Shown here: one piece after another, positions 1-7,114 of the stretch
How positions within the stretch are numbered: the stretch's first letter is position 1
How the letters are laid out: each line of letters starts with the position of its first letter
From: Cephalothrix spiralis
Taxonomy: Eukaryota; Nemertea; Palaeonemertea; Archinemertea; Cephalotrichidae
Direction of reading: 5' to 3'
DNA length: 10,237 bases
NCBI GenBank assembly: GCA_032353305.1
Contig: JAUCNG010413802.1
Location: forward strand, 1 to 10,237
Program-made: the position numbers and the translations under genes
The notes under the pieces: generated by a model
Databases searched by the model: none
The model's input: the letters and a program-made list of their open reading frames with translations, nothing else
What the model was told of the DNA's origin: nothing

Positions 1-473
1 ACATGGTTAATGACATCATCAATTGTAGGGGTAATGTGCCTTTCACGTTGTATAGCATGATTGGGTTCCCTCATATCAATACAAAGTCTTAAATTTCTGA
101 TGGATTATTGGGTTTTGGGACTATGACCACGTGGCGACACCCATGGTGTAGCGCCATCAACTTTTTCAATTATGTCATTTGCCTCGTCATTTAATAATTG
201 TTCTTCAACCTTTTTCCTAAGTTGATAAGGGATTCGCCTATGTTTCTGATTTACAGGCTTTACAGAATGATCAATACTCAAATGCACTTGCATATTATTA
301 AGTTTTCCAACTCCCTCAAAGAGGTGAGGAAAATCTTTGCACAAAGAATCAGATACATGAGAAATAGATTCAGTATTTACTGCATTAAGATTCATTTTTA
401 ACAGCCCTAGGTCCTGAATTACAATTAACAACATTAAACGTAGCATAACTATGCTGGTCACCATGTGTGACAA
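1..473 (-). pseudogene. Gypsy pol: protease-RT linker and N-terminal reverse transcriptase, frameshifted
   Basis: The minus-strand frame ending near 105 reads through a linker into the classic entry to Ty3/Gypsy RT, with residues such as HRRIPYQLRKKVEEQLL followed by DIIEKVDGATPWVSP. In the family this leads into a VVVPK segment and then the RLCIDMR-PN palm motif. Here the frame breaks right after WVSP (near 132), continues briefly in a second frame, and breaks again near 97 in the run-up to the LCIDMREPN motif, which lies in a third frame. Both breaks look like insertions of one or two bases. The catalytic YxDD box would lie beyond the left edge. It is a non-functional fragment of an RNA-dependent DNA polymerase. 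Confidence 0.85.
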
Positions 474-990
474 TACCTTTAAATTTACCTAAAATATCCA
501 AAGGATATTTTGATGCATAAGGAAATATATTTAAATTAGAAGGCATCAGATCAGGTTTGTCATCTAATTTTTTAAATGTCACAGAGTCAATTATATTAAC
601 CCGAGCCCATGAATCAACACAAAAGGGCATACATTCATTATTGTTCACAGATAAATGTACAGTAGGATCCTTTGTCCCTACGTTATCAACACTGATTCTA
701 TAAATAGAAGCTTCAGAGTCTGAATCTGACTCTCTGTCAGCATCTTGTCCATCGATGAAACAGGCAGCAGACTTCTTGTAACCCTTACCAGCTTTACGGT
801 TAGATGATTGATGAGTGCTGTGAACACCAGGATTTGGCTGGCGTCTTGGCTGACTTTGGCCTTGTTCATTGGAACGAGTATGGCATACTGATGCAAAATG
901 ATCTTTTTTCCCACAGTAATTACAGAATTTCCCTTTTGCAGGACACACAGATTTATGTGGATAAGATCCTCCACAAAAGTAACATGAAAG
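385..990 (-). pseudogene. Gypsy Gag zinc knuckles plus aspartic protease, active site altered
   Basis: One minus-strand frame stays open from about 990 to 385. It begins with two cysteine-rich knuckles (883-984): CYFCGGSYPHKSVC, then CNYCGKKDHFASVC, the second a standard CX2CX4HX4C nucleic-acid-binding knuckle. A polar Gln/Ser/Asp-rich linker follows, then a retropepsin-like segment. The protease signature in this family is D-S/T-G-A; here it reads D-S-W-A (604-615), with Trp replacing the active-site Gly. The flanking VNIID matches the family well, so the alignment is secure and the change is probably inactivating. The frame ends in a stop at 385 after a shift around 400-420, where the sense moves into the frame of the RT linker. 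Confidence 0.85.
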
Positions 991-1038
991 ATTTTGATTC
1001 CTACTACTGTAACATTACCACCATAACGGTCATTACCA

Positions 1039-1635
1039 CTATACCACCATCACAACTGTCATTATTTCTGTGACGATCATTGATATTGAGTCTCTGAACA
1101 GAAAGATCCTCATCTGGCTTGCGATTATGATGATTCTCCATATAGAGCTGGTCTCGAGAGACCTTCCTTTATTTAACAGATCCTCTAGAGTGAGGTTGCC
1201 CTTTTCAAGAGCATGGAGTCTTAATTTGCGAGACGTACATTTATGAATAATTTGAGTTTTTACCTCTTTATCAACATCTGTGAATTCGCAGTACTGTGCC
1301 TTATCTTTGAGTCTAGCTGCAAACGACTCAGACATGTCTTGCACCATCATGCGAAACTGGAAAATTTCAGAGTCAGTATTCAGTTTTGGAAAGAAATAAC
1401 CATACAATGCCGCTTTGGCATCCTTGTACGGGTTCTGTAAATCACCATCACCGTTTTTCTTCAACGACTTCAGGATACACTTTTAACATTGCTCTTTGTC
1501 GTTTTTGATCTTTAATATCGCATGCAACAAAAATGTCCTCCAGCCCCTCGATCCATTCCTCAAATCTTTTTCTTCTGGCTTATCAGTAAAAATGTCAAAC
1601 ATTTCGTAAGTTGGCAATGCATTATTGATTGCCAT
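1039..1635 (-). pseudogene. Gypsy Gag capsid region, frameshifted
   Basis: A minus-strand ATG at 1633-1635 opens MAINNALPTYEMFDIF, typical of Gypsy Gag N-termini in marine animals. The sense then moves to a second frame (RFEEWIEGLEDIF, near 1520-1575) and to a third for the longest piece (1039-1464), which includes PYKDAKAALYGYF, the arginine-rich SFAARLKDKAQYCEF segment, TQIIHKCTS and LTLEDLLNKGRSLE. This is the conserved retrotransposon capsid helix region. After RSLE (about 1160) the frame shifts again before the zinc knuckles. At least three frame breaks mean the protein is not made intact. Identification rests on recognising the Gag core order; no alignment was run. Confidence 0.83.
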
Positions 1636-1753
1636 GATTACTCATCCTCACTTGTCAGGGAGTTGGTCTAGCATTAGCATCATTTTCCAACTACATGTAT
1701 TATGAAATATGATATAATACCATGGGAACGAGGATGATGATTACTATAAAAAT

Positions 1754-1771
1754 ACTTTATCTGCGTCGCCA
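1754..1771 (-). other. Candidate primer-binding site of the Gypsy element
   Basis: On the minus strand the sequence starts TGGCGACGCAGATAAAGT, about 120 bases before the Gag start. A PBS begins with TGG because it pairs with the CCA end of the priming tRNA, and TGGCGAC starts are common in Ty3/Gypsy elements. The position (just inside the expected 5' LTR end) fits. The tRNA species was not determined, and the LTR end next to it lacks a clear CA, so this is a positional inference. Confidence 0.45.
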
Positions 1772-1867
1772 ATATAAAATAGTCAAATGAATGATATCAT
1801 GATATAGATAGATATGCGATGCTAATAACATGAATAATGGCTGATCGATAACCGGAAGTACAAGAGC

Positions 1868-1919
1868 CGTATTTATCACAAAATTACATCAGGCGTATTT
1901 ATCACAACATTACAATAAC
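1868..1919. repeat. Two-copy 26-bp tandem repeat
   Basis: Two adjacent copies of a 26-base unit begin CGTATTTATCACAA at 1868 and 1894; the second differs by a few bases. It lies just before the outer arm of the foldback element and within the stretch where the 5' LTR of the Gypsy element would be expected. It may be part of that LTR. A related AATACGCC segment recurs inside the foldback arms near 2060 and 2425. Confidence 0.6.
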
Positions 1920-2789
1920 CATAGCTTGTTGCATATCAAATTCAAGGAAATGATGAATACATATCATCCGGGGGCATAATAATCACATTCAGGTCATATG
2001 GCACCCAGAAATGCCACAAACAATCAAACATGCCACAGAGTGCCACAAATTGAAATTGGCGTATTTTTGGTGACAGGAATTTTTTAATAGAATCGTGTTT
2101 ATTGGAAAGGTAGTGAAAAGGCGATTCAAATAGGATATATCAGAAGTTAAATGACGTCACAAGGGCGCCCCTAGCAGCGAAAAAACGCATTTCGCTATCT
2201 CAGTACAGCCTAAGCGGTAATATATTAATAACAACTGATGAATATCTAACCGTTTAGGCTGTAGGCTACAAATGAACTGAGATAGCGGAATGCGATTTGT
2301 CGCCGCTAGGGGCGCCCTTGTGACGTTATGTGACTTCTGATATAGCCTATTCGAATCGCATTTTCACTACCTTATCCAATGATACCAAACATGATCTTAT
2401 TGAAAAATAACTGTTACAATAAATACGCCAATTTTAATTTGCGGCACTCTTTGGCATTTCTGGGGGTTAATGTGAAAACAGTGCCGTGGCGTCACAAAAG
2501 TGGCACTATCGCGTCATAAAAAAGAATTTTTAGAAAATAGCACCTATCCATTTGAAGTATAAATTGGTTTCTGACATAATTTTTTGGCATCAGTTTTTAT
2601 AAATATCGATTAATGCTGAATTATTATATTATATCGAAATGTCTTTTTTCTTCTGATATAGCCTATTCAAAATTTGGCATTTCTGTGTGCCATATGACCT
2701 GTATGTGATTATTATGCACTCGGATGATGTCGATGATATGTATTCATCATTTCCTTGAATTTAATACTATGCAATAAGCTATGGTTATT
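1915..2789. repeat. Nested foldback (inverted-repeat) element
   Basis: Long inverted arms are readable by eye. Outer arms 1915-2020 and 2673-2789 pair over more than 100 bases, including AATAACCATAG against CTATGGTTATT and AGGTCATATGGCAC against GTGCCATATGACCT. Inner arms run about 2040-2219 and 2250-2461 around a spacer at 2220-2249; each carries a TAGGGGCGCCC-type core and a TTAGGCTGTA end. The right side is interrupted by 2467-2672, which contains a duplicated block. No ORF is present, so this resembles a non-autonomous foldback/MITE family that has inserted into or rearranged with itself. Flanking target-site duplications were not identified. Confidence 0.8.
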
Positions 2790-2972
2790 AGATTATTGTG
2801 AAAGCAGTGCCGTGACGTCACAAAAATGACGTTATGACGTCACAATAACGAATTTTCAGAAAATGGCACTTACCCATTTCAAGTATAAATGGGTGTTCCT
2901 GTCTTCATTATCTGACGGTTTGGGCTGTAGCGAAATGCGGTTTTCGCCACTAGGGGCGCCCTCGTGACGTCA
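2152..2972. promoter_or_regulatory. Cluster of four perfect CRE-type octamers inside repeats
   Basis: The palindromic octamer TGACGTCA, the consensus site for CREB/ATF bZIP factors, occurs at 2152-2159, 2813-2820, 2835-2842 and 2965-2972; a variant GTGACGTTA lies near 2321. All are carried by the foldback repeat units, not by unique sequence. Whether any acts on the recombinase-like gene starting upstream of 3619 is unknown. The match is seen; function is inference, and repeats can carry such sites without regulatory effect. Confidence 0.4.
2470..2576 (+). repeat. First copy of a ~105-bp direct repeat
   Basis: This block, with GTGCCGTGGCGTCACAAAA, a GAAAATAGCACCTATCCATTT centre and AAGTATAAAT near its end, recurs in the same orientation at about 2795-2898 with moderate divergence. 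It sits inside the interruption of the right arm of the foldback element. The duplication of arm plus flank suggests a second, partial insertion or unequal exchange between two copies of the family. Confidence 0.7.
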
Positions 2973-2990
2973 TTTAATTCGGTATATCCC
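2794..2990 (+). repeat. Second direct-repeat copy plus third copy of the foldback core
   Basis: 2795-2898 is the partner of the block at 2470-2576. It is followed at about 2922-2987 by a third copy of the conserved core (GGTTTGGGCTGTAGCGAAATG, then TAGGGGCGCCC, then GTGACGTCATTTAA). The other cores are at about 2150-2217 (inverted) and 2250-2340 (same orientation). This third copy lacks the CTGAGATAG stretch present in the others. It ends the repeat field; beyond 2990 the motif family is not seen. Confidence 0.7.
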
Positions 2991-3618
2991 CGTCCCATGA
3001 CCTTTCCAACGGTACCTCATATGACCTAATCGCTTAATGACCTTAATGCGTTCTAGCAAAAGCGTGTCCATATCCCAAAAGGAGCAAAACCACAATTCAA
3101 TAATTCCACAAAACTGTGATATATATATTTTGATATGCAACTAGAATGGGTAGATAATAATATGATGCACCAGTCACTGTTATAGTCAGCGGGGGGGATG
3201 GTAGCGCTATGTAGCGTTACTTTTGGATGAAACATAGGATCCCTATATATTTACCTGTATTTACAGTTATTTTGTGTGACTGAAGTCTAGAGGTATCAAA
3301 CAGATATATTAGTGATAACCCACAGTATCGGAAAATCAGATGGCTGTTGTGAATAAATATAACAATATGCTGATGGACCTCAGGGTTAGCGGTTGAGCCG
3401 TATATTGACATTTGACAGCTTGTAAAATTCTCCAGACAATGACGGATTTCTTTAGGACGTCATACTAAATAAGTGCAACATATCGGAAAATACGGGTGCA
3501 GTCGGACTTTCCCAACAGTGGTAAAAACCACCGAATTATTTGGAAAGAAAAGAAGAAGTGGAATATCATGTAAACTAAAGAGTCCGTTTCCTGATCTAAA
3601 AATACTTCCCTATTTCAG
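2990..3618. other. Upstream region of the recombinase-like gene, no exon identified
   Basis: This interval separates the repeat field from the splice acceptor at 3609-3618 (CCTATTTCAG). Its short minus-strand reading frames have no recognisable content. A run of seven or more G lies near 3190. The first coding exon of the downstream gene must end in phase 1, but I found no convincing ATG plus phase-1 donor here. An ATG at 3438 in a fair context opens only a nine-codon frame. The missing exon may lie further upstream, beyond the repeats. Confidence 0.5.
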
Positions 3619-5373
3619 ATAATCGCGTGATCATTTCTGATTCTGAAGAAGAACACGAGTTGGTTCATAACATATGTGTGATGACAACAAACAATGTAGA
3701 AGGACGAAAATATGACAAAGTGGCTTTCTGCTTTTTTTGTGAGAGACCATATAAAAAATTGAAGACTCACATTATGAACATGCATGCTGGTGAAAGAGAG
3801 GTTGTAACTTATAATTCTGTACCAGATATTAAGAAAAACAATTATTGGTTGAGATTAAAAAACCTCGGAAACCACAAACATAATATCGATGTCATTAAAA
3901 AGAGAAAAGGTGACATAATTGTTATACACCGACCAACTAAATCGTGCAGTTGGACTAAATATTTACCTTGCCAGTTTTGTATTGGATATTACTCTAAAGA
4001 TGAACTTTGGAAACACATAAAGCAGTGCCCCTTTTGCCCGAACAAAACACGTCGGGGAAAGGATTTCGTGACCAACGGGAAGATGTTATTACCAATACCA
4101 ATAGGAGTAAATAAAGAGTTCTACAGAGATATTCTGATGAAATTATTAAATGATGAAGTGGGACAGGCAATCAAGGAGGATCATGTGATAAAAAGGTACG
4201 GCCAGAAGTTGTATCAGAAATTGGGCCATGATCGTGATCAACATCGATATATCAACAATTCACTTAGACAACTCGGACGATTATTGATCGAACTACGCAA
4301 GTCCGCAGGCAAAACAAATGCTTGTTTGGAAGAATTTATCGACCCAACAAAGTTCAGAATGGTTGTTGAGTCAGCAAAAGCTGTTGGTGGTTTCTGCGCT
4401 GTGACAAATATGTACAAGACGCCTTCCCTACCACTGAAGATAGGTCACTCTCTCAATAAGTGCTGTTTGATGTTAAAAGGAATTGCTCTCGAAAATGGAG
4501 ATTATTGTCTCGAAAGAAAGACGACCACTTTTTCTGAGTTGTACAATATAAGTTGGACCTCCGATGTGGCATGTCACGCCAGGCGGACATTAGTCGAACT
4601 AAAAAGGAACAAAGTCCAAGCCCTTCCATTGGTCAAGGACGTAATGCTCCTGTCACAGCATTTAAAGAAGGAGGGCAACTCTGCATATTCCAAATTAGTT
4701 GTGTCCCCTGAAGATCAAAATGCATATTCTGATCTGAGCATGGCGGCTTTAACTCTAATGATAATATTCAATAGAAGAAGACCAGGTGAAACTTCAAAAA
4801 TATTGTTATCAGATTACGAAAGAAAACGCACCTCTAAAGATTCTGACACATCTGCCTCTCTTTCTCCCTTTGAACGAAAGCTTGCCGAAATGTTAGAAAA
4901 AATCGACATTGTAGGTAAAAAAGGGAGAACAGTTCCCATTTTGCTAACCTCATTGATGAGGAAATGGATCAGTATGCTACTAGCTTGTCGGGATGGAATG
5001 GGTATTCCCAAAGAAAATTGCTATTTGTTTGCGCGAGCCAGATGTGGGTCATTGACCCACATCTTAGGATATGAATGCTTGACGAAGTTCAGTAAAACAT
5101 GTAAAGCAACAAGCCCGGAATTACTTCGTTCCACCAAGTTAAGAAAACAGATAGGTACACTATCGCAGATATTAAATCTGCAGGAAAATGAATTGGACGT
5201 GTTGGCCAATTATATGGGGCACGATATTCGCATCCATCGAGAATATTATAGGTTACCGGATGATATTTTGCAAGTTTGCAAAGTATCAAAACTACTAACA
5301 GCTTTAGAAAACGGGAAAATAACGGAGTTAAATGGGAAAACGCTTGATGATATACAGGTAGATGAAACGGAAG
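3619..5373 (+). CDS. Zinc-finger / tyrosine-recombinase-like protein, large coding exon
   Basis: This is the only long intact coding region. The frame is opened by a splice acceptor (TTTCAG at 3613-3618), not by a start codon: the first in-frame codon often taken as a start (3627) is GTG, and the first in-frame ATG is at 3681, after a well-formed acidic ISDSEEE segment. Numbering from 3627: a C2H2 finger at 35-53 (C35, C38, H48, H53); a C2HC finger at 115-134 (C115, C118, H130, C134) followed by CPFC; a helical arm-like region at about 205-350; and a catalytic-fold region at about 370-560. The latter has RRRPGE (383-388, box I Arg), a beta-hairpin Lys in VGKKGRTVP (429-437), LRK (505-507, second Arg), GHD (531-533) and EYYRLP with Tyr541 nine residues after His532. 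This spacing matches phage-integrase/tyrosine recombinases and resembles an uncharacterised family expanded in fish and invertebrates. The usual box II His position appears to be Thr503. Probably a domesticated or Crypton-like recombinase; activity is unproven. Confidence 0.85.
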
Positions 5374-5715
5374 GTACGTTAATATTTCTTTATTGTTACT
5401 TGGAGTAGTCGTAGGTCTATATATAAAGACCATTGCATCAATGCGGCACAAGTTAAAGACATCGCAACATCTTATTACAATTTTTTGTCAAGTGATTTAT
5501 TGGACCAAATTGAATTCTGTCAAAAATAAATGCATCATCCTAAAATCACGTTCTTTCACCACAATGCATATCACCAGCATTTTAATCTGATTTGGAGACA
5601 ATTACAATTTAAAATTTTGGCTTTTTGTCACCTCCAGTCGGATTCAAGTCATGTTGATATGCATTGTATTTATCATTCGACTATAACCAGTCACTCTTAA
5701 TGATATTATTTTCAG
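5374..5715 (+). other. Predicted phase-1 intron (342 bp)
   Basis: The donor AAG|GTACGT at 5374 and the acceptor TTATTTTCAG ending at 5715 match eukaryotic consensus with a good pyrimidine stretch. The codon is split after its first base (G|AA, giving Glu) and the frame continues open into 5716. If the intron were retained, translation would stop at 5406-5408 after about eleven codons of hydrophobic residues that look unlike protein-family sequence. The body is AT-rich and has no other gene. Splicing is inferred from signals and frame; no transcript was seen. Confidence 0.75.
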
Positions 5716-5891
5716 AATACGAGGTGACTGATGATGATAATGATAATGATGAGATAGATGAATTAGAGACAAGGGAAAATTTGATAGCTCAAGACATTGT
5801 CGAAGACACTATCAGGTGTAATCAGGATAAAGGCAAGTATAAACTTATTAGCGATAAATCAGGGGGAATAAGGGATCATAAGGTGTGTTGA
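5716..5891 (+). CDS. Second visible exon: acidic C-terminal tail of the recombinase-like protein
   Basis: After the acceptor at 5715 the frame reads an acidic, low-complexity tail (EYEVTDDDNDNDEIDELE, then a mixed polar stretch) and reaches a stop at 5889-5891, giving about 58 codons. It continues exactly in phase from 5373. An alternative is that this is internal: AAG|GTGTGT at 5883 is a plausible phase-0 donor six bases before the stop codon. I prefer the terminal-exon reading because no matching downstream exon was found; the next exon-like block at 9847 hits a stop in phase 0. No AATAAA signal lies close by; ATTAAA occurs near 6014. Confidence 0.6.
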
Positions 5892-6165
5892 ATAAGGAGT
5901 AACCCCAAAACTGCATGTAAATATTAATTCAGTTGTTAAGTGGCTAAAACAGAGGAGCTTTTAAAATTCGTAGGAAAGTATATACATAAAGTTTATTTAC
6001 TCTTGCATCAAAAATTAAAGTTATTTGCTTTATATGAACTAAAAATCCACAATAAGAATACTAATTTTTAAAAATAACGGTCCGAGACCTTAAACCCCTC
6101 GGGGTTCCCAGACCGCCATATCCGTGACCGCCATCGTGCCAGTCAGAAACTTGAGGAATCGATAA
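5892..6165. other. 3' flank with a small hairpin, no gene
   Basis: This AT-rich flank has no supportable ORF. It may include the 3' UTR of the recombinase-like gene. At 6078-6115 there is a nested stem: CGGTC pairs with GACCG, and inside it AACCCC (6093-6098) pairs with GGGGTT (6101-6106). The nonamer GACCGCCAT is then repeated directly at about 6111 and 6126. It looks like the edge of a repeat leading into the tandem units that begin at 6166. Confidence 0.4.
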
Positions 6166-6780
6166 CCTCACGTGACCTTGGCCTGGCTTGGGCCAAAAAT
6201 AAAAAGAATAATGCTCAGAGCATTAATTTTGTAGCCAGTATGCTGTAGAATCATAATAATGGGATTGCAGATCCATATCTTGAATTAGCATTGAGCTAAT
6301 CTTTTTTCAATTTTTAATTATTTTGTTTGCCATAAAACCCCCTAGCGGAAAAACTATGAACTATAGAGAAAAAATCTAATTTAACCTCATGTTTATTTTT
6401 GATTCTCTATCGAATGCAAAAAACACCAGCTCTCTAGGACCATTTTTTATGTTTACGTAATACTAACTTTGGCCTTACGTGACCTTGACCTTGGGCCGAA
6501 AATCAAAAATCGGGCTCCGAGCGATTGTAGTCAGCATGCTATAGATTCATAATAAAGAAACTGCAGATCCATATCTTGAATGAGCATTGAGTTGAAACGT
6601 TTTTAAGGTTTTTAATAACTTTGGCCTCACGTGACCTTGACCTTGGGCCGAAAATGAAAATATGGGATGTATGAGGTTGTTGGGTGTGACTTGTAGAACC
6701 ATAATATGAAAATGCCGATTTGATTCCATCAGCCGTTTCAGAGTTATAAAGGGGCAAAAAACGTGATTTTTTGGGATTTT
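6166..6780. repeat. Tandem array of ~152-bp units with E-box and nuclear-receptor-like motifs
   Basis: Units begin at CACGTGACCTTGG-like sequence anchored at 6170, 6477 and 6629. The spacings are 307 and 152 bases, so a fourth, diverged unit probably fills about 6321-6472; it also ends in ACTTTGGCC. Shared parts in order are the ACGTGACCTTGACC head, a GGGCC(A/G)AAAAT segment, a CATAATA block, a GCAGATCCATATCTTGAAT block in the first two recognisable units, and a TTTTTAAT...TTTGGCC tail. No coding capacity. It may be a satellite-like or MITE-internal array. Confidence 0.75.
6480..6640 (-). promoter_or_regulatory. ERR/SF-1-like sites next to CACGTG/ACGTG in the tandem units
   Basis: On the minus strand TCAAGGTCA, the extended half-site recognised by estrogen-related and NR5A nuclear receptors, occurs at 6480-6488 and 6632-6640. 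Each is followed at once by CACGT(A/G), a full E-box CACGTG in the second case and also at 6169-6174. The combination is part of the repeat unit, so presence alone does not show regulation. Motif identity is direct; binding is inference. Confidence 0.35.
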
Positions 6781-6936
6781 TCAAAAAAATCAGAAAAATT
6801 TTCTTTTGCCCCCAGGGGGTAGGTCTGGTCAATTAAACCCCAAAAAGTGATCAGACCGACCCCTGAGTGGGGGAGGGGGCAAAAAAACATTTTTCTGATT
6901 TTTTTGAAAAATCCCCAAAAATCACGTTTTTTGCCC
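6751..6936. repeat. Long imperfect inverted repeat, ~81/89-bp arms
   Basis: The left arm 6751-6831 (GGGGCAAAAAACGTGATTTT to AGGTCTGGTCA) pairs with the right arm 6848-6936 (TGATCAGACC to AAAATCACGTTTTTTGCCCC) around a 16-base spacer. Pairing includes the CAAAAAAATCAGAAAAA segment and its complement. It has no protein content; open frames on both strands (for example about 6744-6941 minus) simply read the palindrome and share the same low-complexity residues. The structure is a foldback that would form a strong hairpin in RNA. Confidence 0.8.
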
Positions 6937-7114
6937 CCCACCCCTACCCAGGGGGTGGGGGGAAATCTAAACCCCCCGATTGATCAGCATTTTCCAAGAC
7001 CTTTCCAGAAATATATAGTTTGTGGGGGTCAACTATCCGCCAATATGAAAAACCGACGGGGGGGGGGCACTTTTGGTACAAAAATAATTGCCCTCGCCAA
7101 TTTTTCCATCCAAT
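6933..7114. repeat. G-rich hairpin and repeat tail with a G10 run
   Basis: CCCCCACCCC at about 6934-6944 faces GGGGGTGGGGG at 6951-6962 with a short loop, giving a GC-rich hairpin in otherwise AT-rich DNA. A run of ten G follows at 7058-7067. The segment continues the low-complexity style of the preceding inverted repeat and ends where Penelope-like coding sense begins (about 7115 on the minus strand), so its right border is likely a transposon or truncation junction. No gene is supported; the minus frame through it is an artefactual extension of the Penelope frame. Confidence 0.5.

Larger units (their letters stand above)
1..1771 (-). mobile_element. Degenerate Ty3/Gypsy LTR retrotransposon, 5' internal half
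   Basis: Read on the minus strand from about 1771 down to 1, the order is candidate primer-binding site, leader, Gag, two CCHC zinc knuckles, aspartic protease and the start of reverse transcriptase. This is the canonical Ty3/Gypsy gag-pol order. Coding sense is spread over all three minus frames, so the copy carries several small indels and cannot make a full polyprotein. The element runs off the left edge inside RT, so RNase H, integrase and the 3' LTR are outside the window. The 5' LTR should lie to the right of 1771, but I could not define clean TG...CA ends there, and foldback repeats begin by about 1915. Confidence 0.88.

Noticed and set aside
385-1073. Alternative frames overlapping the Gypsy knuckle/protease region, both strands
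   Set aside because: They lack any conserved motif and overlap the frame that carries the CCHC knuckles and protease.
5417-5426. TATATATAAAG resembling a TATA box
   Set aside because: It lies inside the predicted intron, with no gene-like frame after it; AT-rich DNA yields such matches often.
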